From the NCBI RefSeq assembly GCF_042646605.1, contig NZ_JBHRUG010000009.1, forward strand, positions 191,576 through 255,575: a DNA stretch of 64,000 nucleotides. Reading direction: 5' to 3'. Under the pieces are notes generated by a model. The model worked only from the letters and a program-made list of their open reading frames with translations, had not been told where the DNA came from and did not search any database. The position numbers and the translations under genes are program-made. This stretch comes from Litchfieldella rifensis (GTDB taxonomy: Bacteria; Pseudomonadota; Gammaproteobacteria; Pseudomonadales; Halomonadaceae). Position 1 is the first letter of the stretch. Each line of letters starts with the position of its first letter. This document shows positions 24,575 to 33,770 of this stretch, in pieces.

Positions 24575-26302
24575 TCACTCCTGCAACACATAGGTACCGG
24601 GAGCATCGCCCAAGGGAGGGTAGTGTGTTGAGCCCAACTCGGGAGGAGATGTCTTGGGCCCCGAATGGTCCGCCAGCCAGGCCTGCCAGGCCGGCCACCA
24701 TGAACCCTGGTTGACCGGGGTGCGCGCCAGCCAGAGGTCGGGATCCACATAGGCATCGTGGCCGTGCATCGTGCTCATGCGGTAGTGCCGCCTCGTTCGC
24801 TCCGGGGGGCTGACGATACCGGCGTTGTGTCCGCCACTGGTGAGCAGGAAGGTCAGCTCATCCGTATCGGCCAGCAAGTGGATCTTGTAGATGGAGCGCC
24901 ATGGCGCCACATGGTCCCGTTCGGTACCCACGGCAAAGATGGGCACCCGGATAGCGTTTATCGCGACCGGCTTGTTGTCGACCGAAAAGCGCCCTTCGGC
25001 GAAGTCGTTGTTCAGGAACAACCGCCGCAGGTACTCCGAATGCATGCGATACGGCATCCGGGTGGCATCGGCATTCCAGGCCATGAGGTCGTTCATGGGC
25101 TGGCGCTCTCCCAACAAATAGCTGTTGACCATGCGTGACCAGATCAGGTCGTTCGAACGCAGCAATTGAAAGGCCCCGGCCATCTGTTTCGTGTCGAGTA
25201 CTCCCTGTGACCACATCACGTCTTCCAGGAAAGCGAGCTGCTTGTCATCGATGAACAGCATCAGTTCCCCGGCCTCACGGAAATCGGTCTGGGCGGCGAA
25301 CATGGTGAGGGAGGCCAGGCGTTCGTCGCCATCCCGTGCCATGGCGGCTGCCGCAATGGCGAGCAGGGTGCCGCCGAGACAGTACCCCACGGCATGGACC
25401 TTCGAATCGGGCACCACCTCGCCGATCACCTCCAGGCTATCCATGATGCCTTGGCGACGATAGTCGTCCAGCTCCAGGTTGCGGTCCTCGCCCGTGGGAT
25501 TGCGCCAGGAAATCATGAACACGGTATGTCCCTGATCCACCAGATACTTGACCAGGGAATTGGGCGGTGAAAGGTCCAGGATGTAGTGCTTCATGATCCA
25601 GGCCGGGATGATCAACACGGGCTCCGCATGGACTTGCGACGTCGTGGGAGCATACTGGATCAGCTCCATCAAGTGATTGCGAAAGACCACCTTCCCCGGC
25701 GTGATGCCGACATTGTCGCCCACGACGTAGTCCTCGGCCCCGGCGGGTTTCTTGCCGAGCATGTTGCGCTGCCAGTCATCGACAAGGTGATGCCAGCCCT
25801 GGATCAGGTTGGTACCGCCACTATTGACGGTCTTGCCCAGTACCTGGGGATTGGTGAGCAGAAAGTTCGACGGGGCCCACATGTCCAGCCACTGTCGCGC
25901 GCCGAACTCGAGCGCCTGCTCATGATGGGGGGACAACCCGCGCAAGCCGGTGGTGGCATTGAACCACCACTGCTGGTGCAGCAGAAATCCCTGATAGATG
26001 ACGTTATAGGGAAACAATTGCCAGGACTCGTGCCGGAAACGACGGTCCTGCGGCAGAGGCTCGATGCAAGGCTCGGCGTCGGGTTCGAAGGCCGATCGCG
26101 CCGTCCAGGCGGATAACCGGAACTGCTTCTTGAGGGCCTTCTGGATCAGCGACATCTGCTTGCCCGGCGACACGGCGAGGCTGGAGAGCCAGTCCACATA
26201 GGTCAGCATGACCGCCGCCGGTGAAATGTTATTCGTCAGCTGCGCCAGCGATGCCCGTATCATGCGGTCGGCATTCTCGTTCTGGCCATCGTCCAGGAAC
26301 AT
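24575..26302 (-). CDS. phaC: Class I polyhydroxyalkanoate synthase PhaC
   Basis: A 575-residue alpha/beta-hydrolase-type synthase. The lipase-like box GYCLGG carries the catalytic Cys308. Asp463 (ERDHVAPW) and His492 (TSGGHNAGIVSPP) complete the triad seen in Cupriavidus necator PhaC. The N-terminal domain contains HESWQLFPYNVIYQGFLLHQ, typical of the family. It polymerises hydroxyacyl-CoA, probably short-chain, into storage granules in the cytoplasm. No phaA, phaB or phasin gene is adjacent. It lies 19 bp after an ftsH paralogue on the same strand, with its own GGAGG ribosome-binding site. Possibly a second PhaC of the genome. Confidence 0.9.
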   Translation of the reverse strand: MFLDDGQNENADRMIRASLAQLTNNISPAAVMLTYVDWLSSLAVSPGKQMSLIQKALKKQFRLSAWTARSAFEPDAEPCIEPLPQDRRFRHESWQLFPYNVIYQGFLLHQQWWFNATTGLRGLSPHHEQALEFGARQWLDMWAPSNFLLTNPQVLGKTVNSGGTNLIQGWHHLVDDWQRNMLGKKPAGAEDYVVGDNVGITPGKVVFRNHLMELIQYAPTTSQVHAEPVLIIPAWIMKHYILDLSPPNSLVKYLVDQGHTVFMISWRNPTGEDRNLELDDYRRQGIMDSLEVIGEVVPDSKVHAVGYCLGGTLLAIAAAAMARDGDERLASLTMFAAQTDFREAGELMLFIDDKQLAFLEDVMWSQGVLDTKQMAGAFQLLRSNDLIWSRMVNSYLLGERQPMNDLMAWNADATRMPYRMHSEYLRRLFLNNDFAEGRFSVDNKPVAINAIRVPIFAVGTERDHVAPWRSIYKIHLLADTDELTFLLTSGGHNAGIVSPPERTRRHYRMSTMHGHDAYVDPDLWLARTPVNQGSWWPAWQAWLADHSGPKTSPPELGSTHYPPLGDAPGTYVLQE

Positions 26303-26321
26303 CTCGCTGTCCTCCCTATCC

Positions 26322-28259
26322 CTATGGCTGGTGGTCGACTTCGCCCGCGCTGGATGATGGTGTCACGGTCGTCTCCGTGTTGCGGGGCACCTGATCCCCG
26401 TCATCGGCTCCTTCACTGGCCAGCGAAAGGCGCGACGGTTCAGCGCCTTCGGGATGGGGCAGGATGGGGGGAAATTCCTCGGCCGTGAGCGTCTCGCGCT
26501 CGAGCAGCAGGGTGGCCCCGGCATGCAGGTCCGCCAGACGTTCTCCGAGAGTTTGCGTGGCTCGTGTGAAGGCCTCGTCGACGAGCTTGAGTACGGCGAG
26601 GTCGATTTCCCGCGCTGTGGCCTCGGAATACTGCTTGGGACGGGCGACGCCGTAGACATCGCCCAGGAAGGCTTGTCGCTCCTCCTCGTAGACGACCTGG
26701 ACATCGCCATCCGCCATGCCGAACTGGGTGACCATACGCCGGGCGATATCGGTGACCTTGGTCAGGTCGTCGGCGGCGCCGGTGGATACCTCCTCGAAGA
26801 TCAGCCTCTCGGCGGCCCGTCCGCCCATCAGTACGGCCATGCGGTTCTTGAGGTCCGCGGTGGTTTGCAGGAAACGATCTTCCGTCGGCCGCTGGATGGT
26901 GTAGCCCAGTGCTCCCACACCGCGCGGAATGATCGACACCTTGTGCACCGGATCCATGCCCGGCAGCGAGGCGGCGACCAGGGCATGCCCCATCTCGTGA
27001 TAGGCCACCACCTTGCGCTCCTGGGGGTTGAGCAGCCGGCTCTTCTTTTCCAGCCCGGCCACGATGCGCTCGATGGCATTGGTGAAGTCCGTCATGCCGA
27101 CCGTCTCGGCGTCGCGCCGCGTGGCCAGCAGCGCCGCCTCGTTGACCAGGTTGGCGAGATCGGCTCCGGTGAAGCCTGGGGTCAGCGAGGCGATGTGGTC
27201 CAGGTCGACATCGGGGGCGAGCTGGCTGATCCTGCCGATATGCACCTTGAGAATGGCGATGCGCCCTTGGCGCTCGGGCCGGTCGACCAGCACCTGGCGG
27301 TCGAAACGTCCCGCGCGCAGCAGTGCCGGATCCAGGATCTCCGGCCGGTTGGTGGCCGCGAGCAACACGATGCCCGACGAGGGATCGAAGCCATCGAGTT
27401 CGGTCAGCAATTGGTTGAGGGTCTGCTCCTTCTCATCGTGCCCGCCGCCGGGCATGCCGGCGCCACGTGCCCGGCCCAAGGCGTCCAGTTCGTCGATAAA
27501 GATGATGCATGGCTTGGCCTTGGCAGCCTGCTCGAACAGGTCCCGGACCCGGGCGGCGCCGACACCGACGAACATCTCGACGAATTCCGAGCCTGAAATG
27601 GAGAAGAATGGCACCCCGGCTTCCCCCGCCACGGCACGGGCCAGCAGCGTCTTGCCGGTACCCGGCGGGCCGACCAGTAGGATGCCCTTGGGAATCCGTG
27701 CTCCGAGTCGGCCATAGCGCTGCGGATCGCGCAGGAACTCCACGACTTCCTGAAGCTCGCGCTTGGCTTCGTCGACACCGGCGACATCGTCGAACGTCAC
27801 CTTGGTGGCGGTCTCCACGTATACCTTGGCCTTGGACTTGCCCAGCGTCATCATGCCGCCCAGTCCCGAGCCGCTGGTCATGCGGCGAATCAGGAAGGAC
27901 CAGATCACGAAGAAGATCAGGATCGGCAGCACCCAGGACAGGATGGTGGCGAAGAAGGTGTTCTCTACGCTGCCGTCGTAGGCGACATCGTAGCGTGCCA
28001 GCTCCTCGGCCAGGCCGGGATCGATGCGATTGGTGGTGAAGGCGGTGCGCCCATCGGGTTGTGGCGACGTGAAGGTGCCGGTAATGCGCTCGGTGCCGAC
28101 CTTGACCTCGGCGATCCGGCCAGCCTCCAGCAGCCGGGTAAATTCCGAATAAGGGATCGGTTCGACGGAGTGCCAGCTGTGATAGGCATTCTGAAACGCC
28201 ATGAACAACAGAACGGCAGCGAACACGTACAGCACATTGAACTGATGCTTCTTGTCCAC
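26322..28259 (-). CDS. ftsH: FtsH-family ATP-dependent zinc metalloprotease (paralogue)
   Basis: Two transmembrane segments (after the start and about residues 105-125) flank a periplasmic domain. Then follow the AAA+ module (Walker A GPPGTGKT, Walker B IIFIDELDA, second region of homology TNRPEILDPALLRAGRFDRQ) and the peptidase domain with zinc motif HEMGH (HExxH; most FtsH have HEAGH). FtsH degrades misfolded membrane and some cytosolic regulatory proteins. The start at 28259 (GTG) gives the usual beginning DKKHQFNVLYV; the ATG at 28322 adds 21 untypical residues. Genome context (no rrmJ upstream, phaC downstream) suggests a second copy rather than the housekeeping FtsH. The gene symbol reflects family. 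Confidence 0.85.
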   Translation of the reverse strand: MDKKHQFNVLYVFAAVLLFMAFQNAYHSWHSVEPIPYSEFTRLLEAGRIAEVKVGTERITGTFTSPQPDGRTAFTTNRIDPGLAEELARYDVAYDGSVENTFFATILSWVLPILIFFVIWSFLIRRMTSGSGLGGMMTLGKSKAKVYVETATKVTFDDVAGVDEAKRELQEVVEFLRDPQRYGRLGARIPKGILLVGPPGTGKTLLARAVAGEAGVPFFSISGSEFVEMFVGVGAARVRDLFEQAAKAKPCIIFIDELDALGRARGAGMPGGGHDEKEQTLNQLLTELDGFDPSSGIVLLAATNRPEILDPALLRAGRFDRQVLVDRPERQGRIAILKVHIGRISQLAPDVDLDHIASLTPGFTGADLANLVNEAALLATRRDAETVGMTDFTNAIERIVAGLEKKSRLLNPQERKVVAYHEMGHALVAASLPGMDPVHKVSIIPRGVGALGYTIQRPTEDRFLQTTADLKNRMAVLMGGRAAERLIFEEVSTGAADDLTKVTDIARRMVTQFGMADGDVQVVYEEERQAFLGDVYGVARPKQYSEATAREIDLAVLKLVDEAFTRATQTLGERLADLHAGATLLLERETLTAEEFPPILPHPEGAEPSRLSLASEGADDGDQVPRNTETTVTPSSSAGEVDHQP

Positions 28260-28416
28260 GGGAGACCTCGCACTCGGTGTCATCGAGGGAACGAGCCGCG
28301 CAAGCGGGGCAGGCCACTTCATTCAGTGGTTCCGTTACTTTAGCCCAGGAATGGCGAGGCATGACTTGCGCCACATCAAGGAAAGTCGGCGTAAGTCTTG
28401 TCGGGGGATAGTGTTT

Positions 28417-29826
28417 TCACTGCGTCTCAGACGGGGAGTAGGTGTAGCGTCCTGAAGGGTCTTCCTCGGTGGCACGTTCGAGTGTGGTGCGAATGCGTTC
28501 GACACCCAGTCGCGCGAGCATTGCCCAGGGACCGAGCGCGAAATTCAGCCCCAGGCGCATGGCAGTATCCATGTCGTCGGCGCTGGCGATGCCTTCGTTC
28601 AAGGCGAAGCGGGCCTCGTTGATCAGCATGGCGGCGACGCGCAGCACGATCAGCCCCGGCCGATCGGCGACCTCGACAAGGTGCACGCCCCGGCCGGCGG
28701 CGGCCTTTACCAAGCGCTCTCGATCGGCTGAATCGACGCCGTGGGTGGCGAAGGCCAGGGTGGTCGGTCGGTCGTTGGCCCAGGGACACAAGGCCGTATC
28801 GAGGACGGCCACCGGCTGCCCCAGCTCAGCGGCGAGTTCGGTCGCGGTGCGGCCATCGGTGACCTGGTACTGTCCCGGCACCTCGGCCTGCAGGTCGGCG
28901 ATCAGCGCCTCGGGTCCGGTCACGCCGGCCGGTGTGGTGTTGTCCGCTGCGCCAGTGTGGTCGTCACTGTCATAGCGATAGAACCCCACGCCGCTCTTGC
29001 GTCCCAACTGGCCGGCCGCGACCTTATCGGCCACCAGCGGTGACGGACGAAAGCGGGGATGGTGGTCGAAGGCCTGCCAGACGGTCTCGGTGGCACGCAG
29101 GTTGATATCGAGCCCCACCAGATCGATCAGCTCGAACGGGCCGAGCGGAAAGCCGCCGCCACTCTTCAGGCAGGCGTCGATGGTCGCTGCCGCGGCGGCC
29201 CCATGTTCCAGCAACCACAGCGCCTCGCTGTAGAAGGGCCGCGCGCAGCGGTTGACGATGAAGCCGGGACTGTCGCTGACGGCGACGGGGGTCTTGCCCA
29301 GCGAGCGGGCGAAGTCGTGCAGTGCCCGTTGTGTGGTCTGCGCCGTGGCGTCAGCGCTGACCACTTCGACCAGCTTCATCGCGGTGGGCGGGTTGAAGAA
29401 GTGCAGGCCGGCAAAGCGCTGAGGGGTGTGCAGCTCGGCGGCGATCTCGCCGACCGATAGCGACGAGGTATTGGTACACAGTAGGGCATCGGCGCGGCAG
29501 AGCGTCTCCAGTTCGGCGAACAGGGCACGCTTGACGGCAAGATCCTCGACGATCGCCTCCACCACCAGGTCGGCCTCGCTGAGCTCCGCGAGCGAGTCGG
29601 CCACGCTGACGCGGGAAAGCGCCGCGTCGGCGTCCCCGGTCGTCATTCGCCCCTTGGCGACCCGTCTGTCCAGCGCCTGGGCGATCCGCTGCCGCGCGCG
29701 CTCGGCGGCGCCGTCCTGCACGTCGTAGAGCCAGGTGGTGTAACCCTGCTGGGCACAGAGCTGGGCGATGCCTTGGCCCATGGTGCCGGCGCCGATGACG
29801 GCAATGTTGGCGATCGGCATGGTCAT
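28417..29826 (-). CDS. 3-hydroxyacyl-CoA dehydrogenase (PaaH-like)
   Basis: A 469-residue protein. The N-terminal NAD-binding loop is IAVIGAGTMGQGIAQLC, and active-site words are LHFFNPPTAMKLVEVV and SPGFIVNRCARPFYSEAL. A second, C-terminal 3HCDH domain repeats the dimerisation fold. Length and architecture fit PaaH/PaaC-type 3-hydroxyadipyl-CoA dehydrogenases. The start at 29826 forms an ATGA overlap with the upstream hydratase. The pair makes the leftward arm of the aromatic locus and would perform the beta-oxidation-like steps after ring opening. No thiolase accompanies it. Confidence 0.86.
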   Translation of the reverse strand: MTMPIANIAVIGAGTMGQGIAQLCAQQGYTTWLYDVQDGAAERARQRIAQALDRRVAKGRMTTGDADAALSRVSVADSLAELSEADLVVEAIVEDLAVKRALFAELETLCRADALLCTNTSSLSVGEIAAELHTPQRFAGLHFFNPPTAMKLVEVVSADATAQTTQRALHDFARSLGKTPVAVSDSPGFIVNRCARPFYSEALWLLEHGAAAAATIDACLKSGGGFPLGPFELIDLVGLDINLRATETVWQAFDHHPRFRPSPLVADKVAAGQLGRKSGVGFYRYDSDDHTGAADNTTPAGVTGPEALIADLQAEVPGQYQVTDGRTATELAAELGQPVAVLDTALCPWANDRPTTLAFATHGVDSADRERLVKAAAGRGVHLVEVADRPGLIVLRVAAMLINEARFALNEGIASADDMDTAMRLGLNFALGPWAMLARLGVERIRTTLERATEEDPSGRYTYSPSETQ

Positions 29827-30593
29827 GCTCCGCGAAAGGTCGGTGAGCGCTTGTCGCGAAAGGCGGCGATACCCTCCGCCTTGTCGTCGGTGGCGAGCAG
29901 CAGTTCGAAGGAGCGGCGTCCCAGCTCGAAGGCGGCCTGATGCGGGGTTTCGGTGGCCGCCAGCACCGCCTGCTTGGCGAGCCGCTGGGCCAGTGGCGGC
30001 CCTTTGGCGAGCAAGGCCGCGGTGGCCAGTGCCGTGTCCAGCGCTTCGCCATGGGCACAGCATTGCGAGGCCAGCCCCCAGTCGTGGGCCTCACGGCCCG
30101 TGATGCGCTCGCCGGTAAGCACCAGGTGCATGGCGCGTGCCTTGCCCAGGGTGATGGCCAGGCGCTGCAGGCCGCCGGCACCGGGAATCAGTCCCAGTCG
30201 AATCTCCGGCTGGCCCAGTTGGGCATCGTCGGCGACCACCAGCAGGTCGGCACACAGTGCCAGCTCGCAGCCGCCCCCCAGGCAGTAGCCCTCCACGGCG
30301 GCGATCAACGGCTTGGGAAAGCGCTGTATGCGCTGCCAGTGGCCTAGACGAGGATCGCCCGGGCCGTCGCCGGCGGATCGTTCGGCCAACTCGTTGATGT
30401 CGGCGCCCGCGGCGAAGTGGTCATCCGCACCATGGATCACCACGCAGCGTACCGTCTCGTCTTGTGCGGCCTGGTCGAGAGTATCGGCCAGTGCCGCGAG
30501 TAAGTCGCTGTTCAGTGCGTTGCGCACCGCGGGCCGGTTGAGGGTGAGTCTAACCACTCCCGCATCGTGCCGGGTCTCGAGAAGATCGGTCAT
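29823..30593 (-). CDS. Enoyl-CoA hydratase/isomerase (PaaF-like)
   Basis: A 256-residue crotonase-fold protein. The oxyanion-hole words are DDHFAAGADINEL and VEGYCLGGGCELAL, and Glu residues at the two catalytic positions lie in CLGGGCELALC and GQPEIRLGLIPGAGG. It hydrates a 2-enoyl-CoA, and its pairing with the hydroxyacyl-CoA dehydrogenase gives a hydratase-dehydrogenase couple as in phenylacetate or adipate-type degradation. It is the first gene leftward from the MarR-type palindrome, so it is probably regulated together with the divergent monooxygenase arm. Confidence 0.86.
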   Translation of the reverse strand: MTDLLETRHDAGVVRLTLNRPAVRNALNSDLLAALADTLDQAAQDETVRCVVIHGADDHFAAGADINELAERSAGDGPGDPRLGHWQRIQRFPKPLIAAVEGYCLGGGCELALCADLLVVADDAQLGQPEIRLGLIPGAGGLQRLAITLGKARAMHLVLTGERITGREAHDWGLASQCCAHGEALDTALATAALLAKGPPLAQRLAKQAVLAATETPHQAAFELGRRSFELLLATDDKAEGIAAFRDKRSPTFRGA

Positions 30594-30635
30594 GGGCCAC
30601 CTCGGCGCCGGATAGGTTCAGGTGGATATGTCTCG

Positions 30636-30664
30636 AGCGTATGGCGCGAAATCTGAATGTTCAA
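30636..30664 (-). promoter_or_regulatory. Leftward promoter of the aromatic locus
   Basis: Read on the minus strand: -35 TTGAAC, 17-bp spacer, -10 TACGCT. The -35 box overlaps one end of the 26-bp palindrome, so repressor binding would block RNA polymerase. Confidence 0.5.
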
Positions 30665-30685
30665 GCTTAAAATTTTAAGCTTGAA
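30660..30685. promoter_or_regulatory. Perfect 26-bp palindrome, probable MarR operator
   Basis: TTCAAGCTTAAAA followed by its exact reverse complement. The site is AT-rich in a GC-rich region and sits between the divergent starts of the enoyl-CoA hydratase and the monooxygenase/reductase. Size and symmetry fit a MarR-family dimer (or two dimers). The locus encodes one MarR protein, at 33770-34249. It overlaps the leftward -35 and lies just upstream of a possible rightward promoter (CTGGAA at 30691, 17 bp, CATAAT at 30714). Confidence 0.72.
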
Positions 30686-30740
30686 GTATTCTGGAAGAGC
30701 GCCTAGCTTGAGTCATAATGCAACCATCGAGTGATTCGCG

Positions 30741-33026
30741 ATGAGGATAGCCTGTCTCGGCGGCGGTCCCGCTGGCCTTTATTTCGCCATCAGCATGAAA
30801 CGGCGCGACCCGTCTCATGAGATCGTGGTGATCGAGCGCAACCGCCCGGACGATACCTTCGGTTGGGGTGTGGTGCTCTCGGACGAGACGCTCGACAACC
30901 TGGCGCGCAACGATACCGCCAGCGCCGAGCGTATTCGCGAGCACTTCGCCTACTGGGACGACATCGCCGTGATCCACCGGGGGGTGAAGACGGTCTCCAC
31001 CGGCCACGGTTTTTGTGGTATCGGACGCCGACAACTACTGATCCTGCTGCAACAGCGGGCCCGCGAGCTGGGCGTGGAGCTGCGCTTCGAGACGCCCATC
31101 GAAGAGGACGACATCGACGCCTACCGTCGCGAATTCGACCTGGTGATCGCCGCCGACGGAATCAATTCGAAGACGCGTGAACGCTATCGGGAACACTTCA
31201 AACCCGATATCGACACACGTGCCTGCAAATTCGTGTGGCTCGGCACTCACCAGACCTTCAACGACGCCTTCACCTTCATCTTCGAGCACACCGAACACGG
31301 CTGGGTATGGGCGCACGCCTACCAGTTCGATGCCGATACCGCGACCTTCATCGTCGAATGCAGTGAGGACACCTGGCGCAGGTTCGGTTTCGGCGAGATG
31401 AGCCAGCAGGAATCGATCGCCATCTGCGAGCGGATCTTCGCCCGCCACCTCGACGGTCATTCGCTGATGAGCAATGCCCGGCATATTCGCGGCTCGGCGT
31501 GGATCAATTTCCCGCGCGTGCTGTGCGAGCGCTGGAGTTTTGAGAACGTGGTGCTGATGGGGGATGCCGCCGCCACCGCGCATTTCTCGATCGGCTCCGG
31601 CACCAAGCTGGCGCTGGAGAGCGCCATCGCTCTGGCCGACTACCTGCATAGCGAGCCGAACATGGCGGATGCCTTCTCCCGTTACGAAGACGAGCGGCGC
31701 CTGGAGGTACTGCGCCTGCAGTCGGCGGCACGCAACTCCACCGAATGGTTCGAGCAGGTCGAGCGTTACCTGGATTTCGACCCGGTGCAGTTCAACTACT
31801 CGCTGCTGACGCGTTCGCAACGCATCAGCCACGAGAACCTGCGCCTGCGCGACCCCGAATGGCTGGCCAGTGCCGAACGCTGGTTCCAGGTGCAGGCCGG
31901 CAACCCCGGCAGCGACCGCGCTCCGATGTTCGCACCCTTCGCACTGCGTGGCCTCAAGCTCGCCAACCGCGTGGTGGTGTCGCCGATGGCGCAGTACAAG
32001 GCCGTCGACGGTTGCCCCACCGACTGGCACTTCGTGCACTACGCCGAGCGCGCCAAGGGCGGCGCTGGTCTGGTCTACATCGAGATGACCTGCGTTAGCC
32101 CGGAAGGCCGCATCACTCCGGGCTGCACCGGCTTCTACGCCCCCGAACACGAGATCGCCTGGAAGCGGCTGTGCGACTTCGTGCACGCCGAAACGCCGGC
32201 CAAGCTGTGCGCACAGATCGGCCACTCCGGGCCGAAGGGCTCGACCCAGCTCGGCTGGCAGGAGATGGATGCACCGCTGCCGGACGGCAACTGGCCGGTG
32301 ATGGCCGCCTCCGCCGTGCCTTGGTCCGAGCGCAATCAGGTGCCCAAGCCCATGGATCGCGACGACATGGACCGCGTCCGAGAGCAGTTCATCGCTGCAG
32401 CACGGATGGCCGATCGCGCCGGTTTCGACATGCTCGAGATCCATGCCGCCCACGGTTACCTGTTGTCGTCGTTCATCTCGCCATTGACCAACCATCGCGA
32501 CGACGAGTACGGCGGCTCACTGGACAACCGTTTGCGCTATCCGCTGGAGGTGTTTCACGCCGTGCGCGAGGCATGGCCCGACGACAAGCCGATCTCGATG
32601 CGTATCTCGGCCAACGATTGGGTGGGCGAGGAAGGCGTGACCCCGGCGGAGGCGGTGGAGATCGCCCGACGTCTCAAGGCAGCCGGTGTCGATATCTGCG
32701 ACGTTTCAGCGGGGCAGACCTCGACCCGTGCGCGGCCGGTATACGGGCGCATGTTCCAGACCCCGTTCTCCGACCGTATCCGTAACGAAATCGGCATGGC
32801 GACCATTGCGGTGGGCAATATCTACGACGTCGACCACGTCAATTCGATCCTGATGGCCGGGCGTGCCGACCTGGTGTGTCTGGCGCGCCCGCACCTGGCC
32901 GATCCCTATTGGACCCTGCATGCCGCGGCGCGGCTGGGCGATCGCGGCGTGAGCTGGCCGAAGCCCTATCTCGCCGGCCGCGACCAGCTCTACCGGCTGG
33001 CCGAACGCAACGAAGGACTCGTCTGA
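30741..33026 (+). CDS. 2-Aminobenzoyl-CoA monooxygenase/reductase (flavin hydroxylase-OYE fusion)
   Basis: A 761-residue two-domain flavoenzyme. Residues 1-385 form an FAD aromatic hydroxylase (FAD loop CLGGGPAGLYFAIS; second FAD motif ENVVLMGDAAATAHFSIGSG). Residues 395-761 form an old-yellow-enzyme reductase (VVSPMAQYKA; IHAAHGYLLSSFISPLTNHR, then YGGSLDNRLRYPLEV; AVGNIYDV). This fusion and length match anthraniloyl-CoA monooxygenase/reductase of Azoarcus evansii, which hydroxylates and then reduces the ring of 2-aminobenzoyl-CoA; salicylyl-CoA 5-hydroxylases are relatives. The ligase at 36250 supports the aminobenzoate role; salicylate cannot be excluded. First gene of the rightward arm, with a weak ribosome-binding site. 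Confidence 0.87.
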   Translation: MRIACLGGGPAGLYFAISMKRRDPSHEIVVIERNRPDDTFGWGVVLSDETLDNLARNDTASAERIREHFAYWDDIAVIHRGVKTVSTGHGFCGIGRRQLLILLQQRARELGVELRFETPIEEDDIDAYRREFDLVIAADGINSKTRERYREHFKPDIDTRACKFVWLGTHQTFNDAFTFIFEHTEHGWVWAHAYQFDADTATFIVECSEDTWRRFGFGEMSQQESIAICERIFARHLDGHSLMSNARHIRGSAWINFPRVLCERWSFENVVLMGDAAATAHFSIGSGTKLALESAIALADYLHSEPNMADAFSRYEDERRLEVLRLQSAARNSTEWFEQVERYLDFDPVQFNYSLLTRSQRISHENLRLRDPEWLASAERWFQVQAGNPGSDRAPMFAPFALRGLKLANRVVVSPMAQYKAVDGCPTDWHFVHYAERAKGGAGLVYIEMTCVSPEGRITPGCTGFYAPEHEIAWKRLCDFVHAETPAKLCAQIGHSGPKGSTQLGWQEMDAPLPDGNWPVMAASAVPWSERNQVPKPMDRDDMDRVREQFIAAARMADRAGFDMLEIHAAHGYLLSSFISPLTNHRDDEYGGSLDNRLRYPLEVFHAVREAWPDDKPISMRISANDWVGEEGVTPAEAVEIARRLKAAGVDICDVSAGQTSTRARPVYGRMFQTPFSDRIRNEIGMATIAVGNIYDVDHVNSILMAGRADLVCLARPHLADPYWTLHAAARLGDRGVSWPKPYLAGRDQLYRLAERNEGLV

Positions 33027-33770
33027 ATGGATACCCTGCACGACAAACGCGTCCTGATCACCGGTGGCGGCTCCGGCATCGGCGCCGACATGGCGCTGGG
33101 CTTCGCTGAGGCCGGCGCCCGGGTCACCATCGTCGGGCGTCGCCGAGAGGCGTTGGAACAGGTGGCTGGGCAGCACGACAACATCGATGTGCAGGTGGCC
33201 GACGTGACCGATGAGGTTGCCATGCTGGCGCTGTTCGATGCGCTCGATGAGGTCGACGTGGTGATCGCCAACGCCGGTGCCGCCGACAGCGCCCCGCTGG
33301 AAAAGACCGACCTCGCCCATTGGCAGCGAATGCTCGACGTCAATCTCACCGGAACCTACCTGACATTGCGCGAGGGGCTGAAACATCTGTGTCCCGGTGG
33401 GCGCCTGCTGGCGGTCGCCTCTACCGCCGGACTCAAGGGCTACGCCTATGTCGGTGCCTACTGCGCGGCCAAGCACGGCGTGGTCGGGCTGGTCCGGGCG
33501 TTGGCCCAGGAGACTGCTCCGCGTGGCATCACCGTCAACGCGCTGTGTCCTGGTTTCACCGAGACGCCGCTGCTCGAGGCCAGCATCGACAGCATCGTCG
33601 ACAAGACCGGTCGCACGACTGAGCAGGTACGAAAGCACTTCACTCGTACCAATCCCTCCGGGCGGTTGGTGCAGCCCGCCGACGTCACCGCCACGGCGTT
33701 GTGGCTGTGCGGACCCGGCAGCGATGCCATTACCGGCCAGGCGATTTCGATATCGGGAGGCGAGATTTGA
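33027..33770 (+). CDS. Short-chain dehydrogenase/reductase of the aromatic locus
   Basis: A 247-residue classical SDR: NAD(P) loop TGGGSGIG, NAG motif (ANAGAAD), catalytic Ser in VASTAG and Tyr-x3-Lys in YCAAKHG, ending ITGQAISISGGE. It starts at the base after the monooxygenase stop and overlaps the MarR gene by one base, so all three are one unit. A likely role is reduction or oxidation of a keto/hydroxy group on the reduced ring of the CoA thioester (for example 5-oxo to 5-hydroxy), but this is inferred from context only. Confidence 0.84.
   Translation: MDTLHDKRVLITGGGSGIGADMALGFAEAGARVTIVGRRREALEQVAGQHDNIDVQVADVTDEVAMLALFDALDEVDVVIANAGAADSAPLEKTDLAHWQRMLDVNLTGTYLTLREGLKHLCPGGRLLAVASTAGLKGYAYVGAYCAAKHGVVGLVRALAQETAPRGITVNALCPGFTETPLLEASIDSIVDKTGRTTEQVRKHFTRTNPSGRLVQPADVTATALWLCGPGSDAITGQAISISGGEI

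Noticed and set aside
26322..28322. Housekeeping FtsH with the 28322 start
   Set aside because: The first 21 residues do not resemble FtsH, and the normal FtsH beginning (DKKHQFN) follows the GTG at 28259. Neighbours are not those of the usual ftsH locus.
30660..30685. The 26-bp palindrome as a rho-independent terminator
   Set aside because: It lies between divergent starts, not after a gene, is AT-rich and overlaps a -35 element, so an operator is the better reading.
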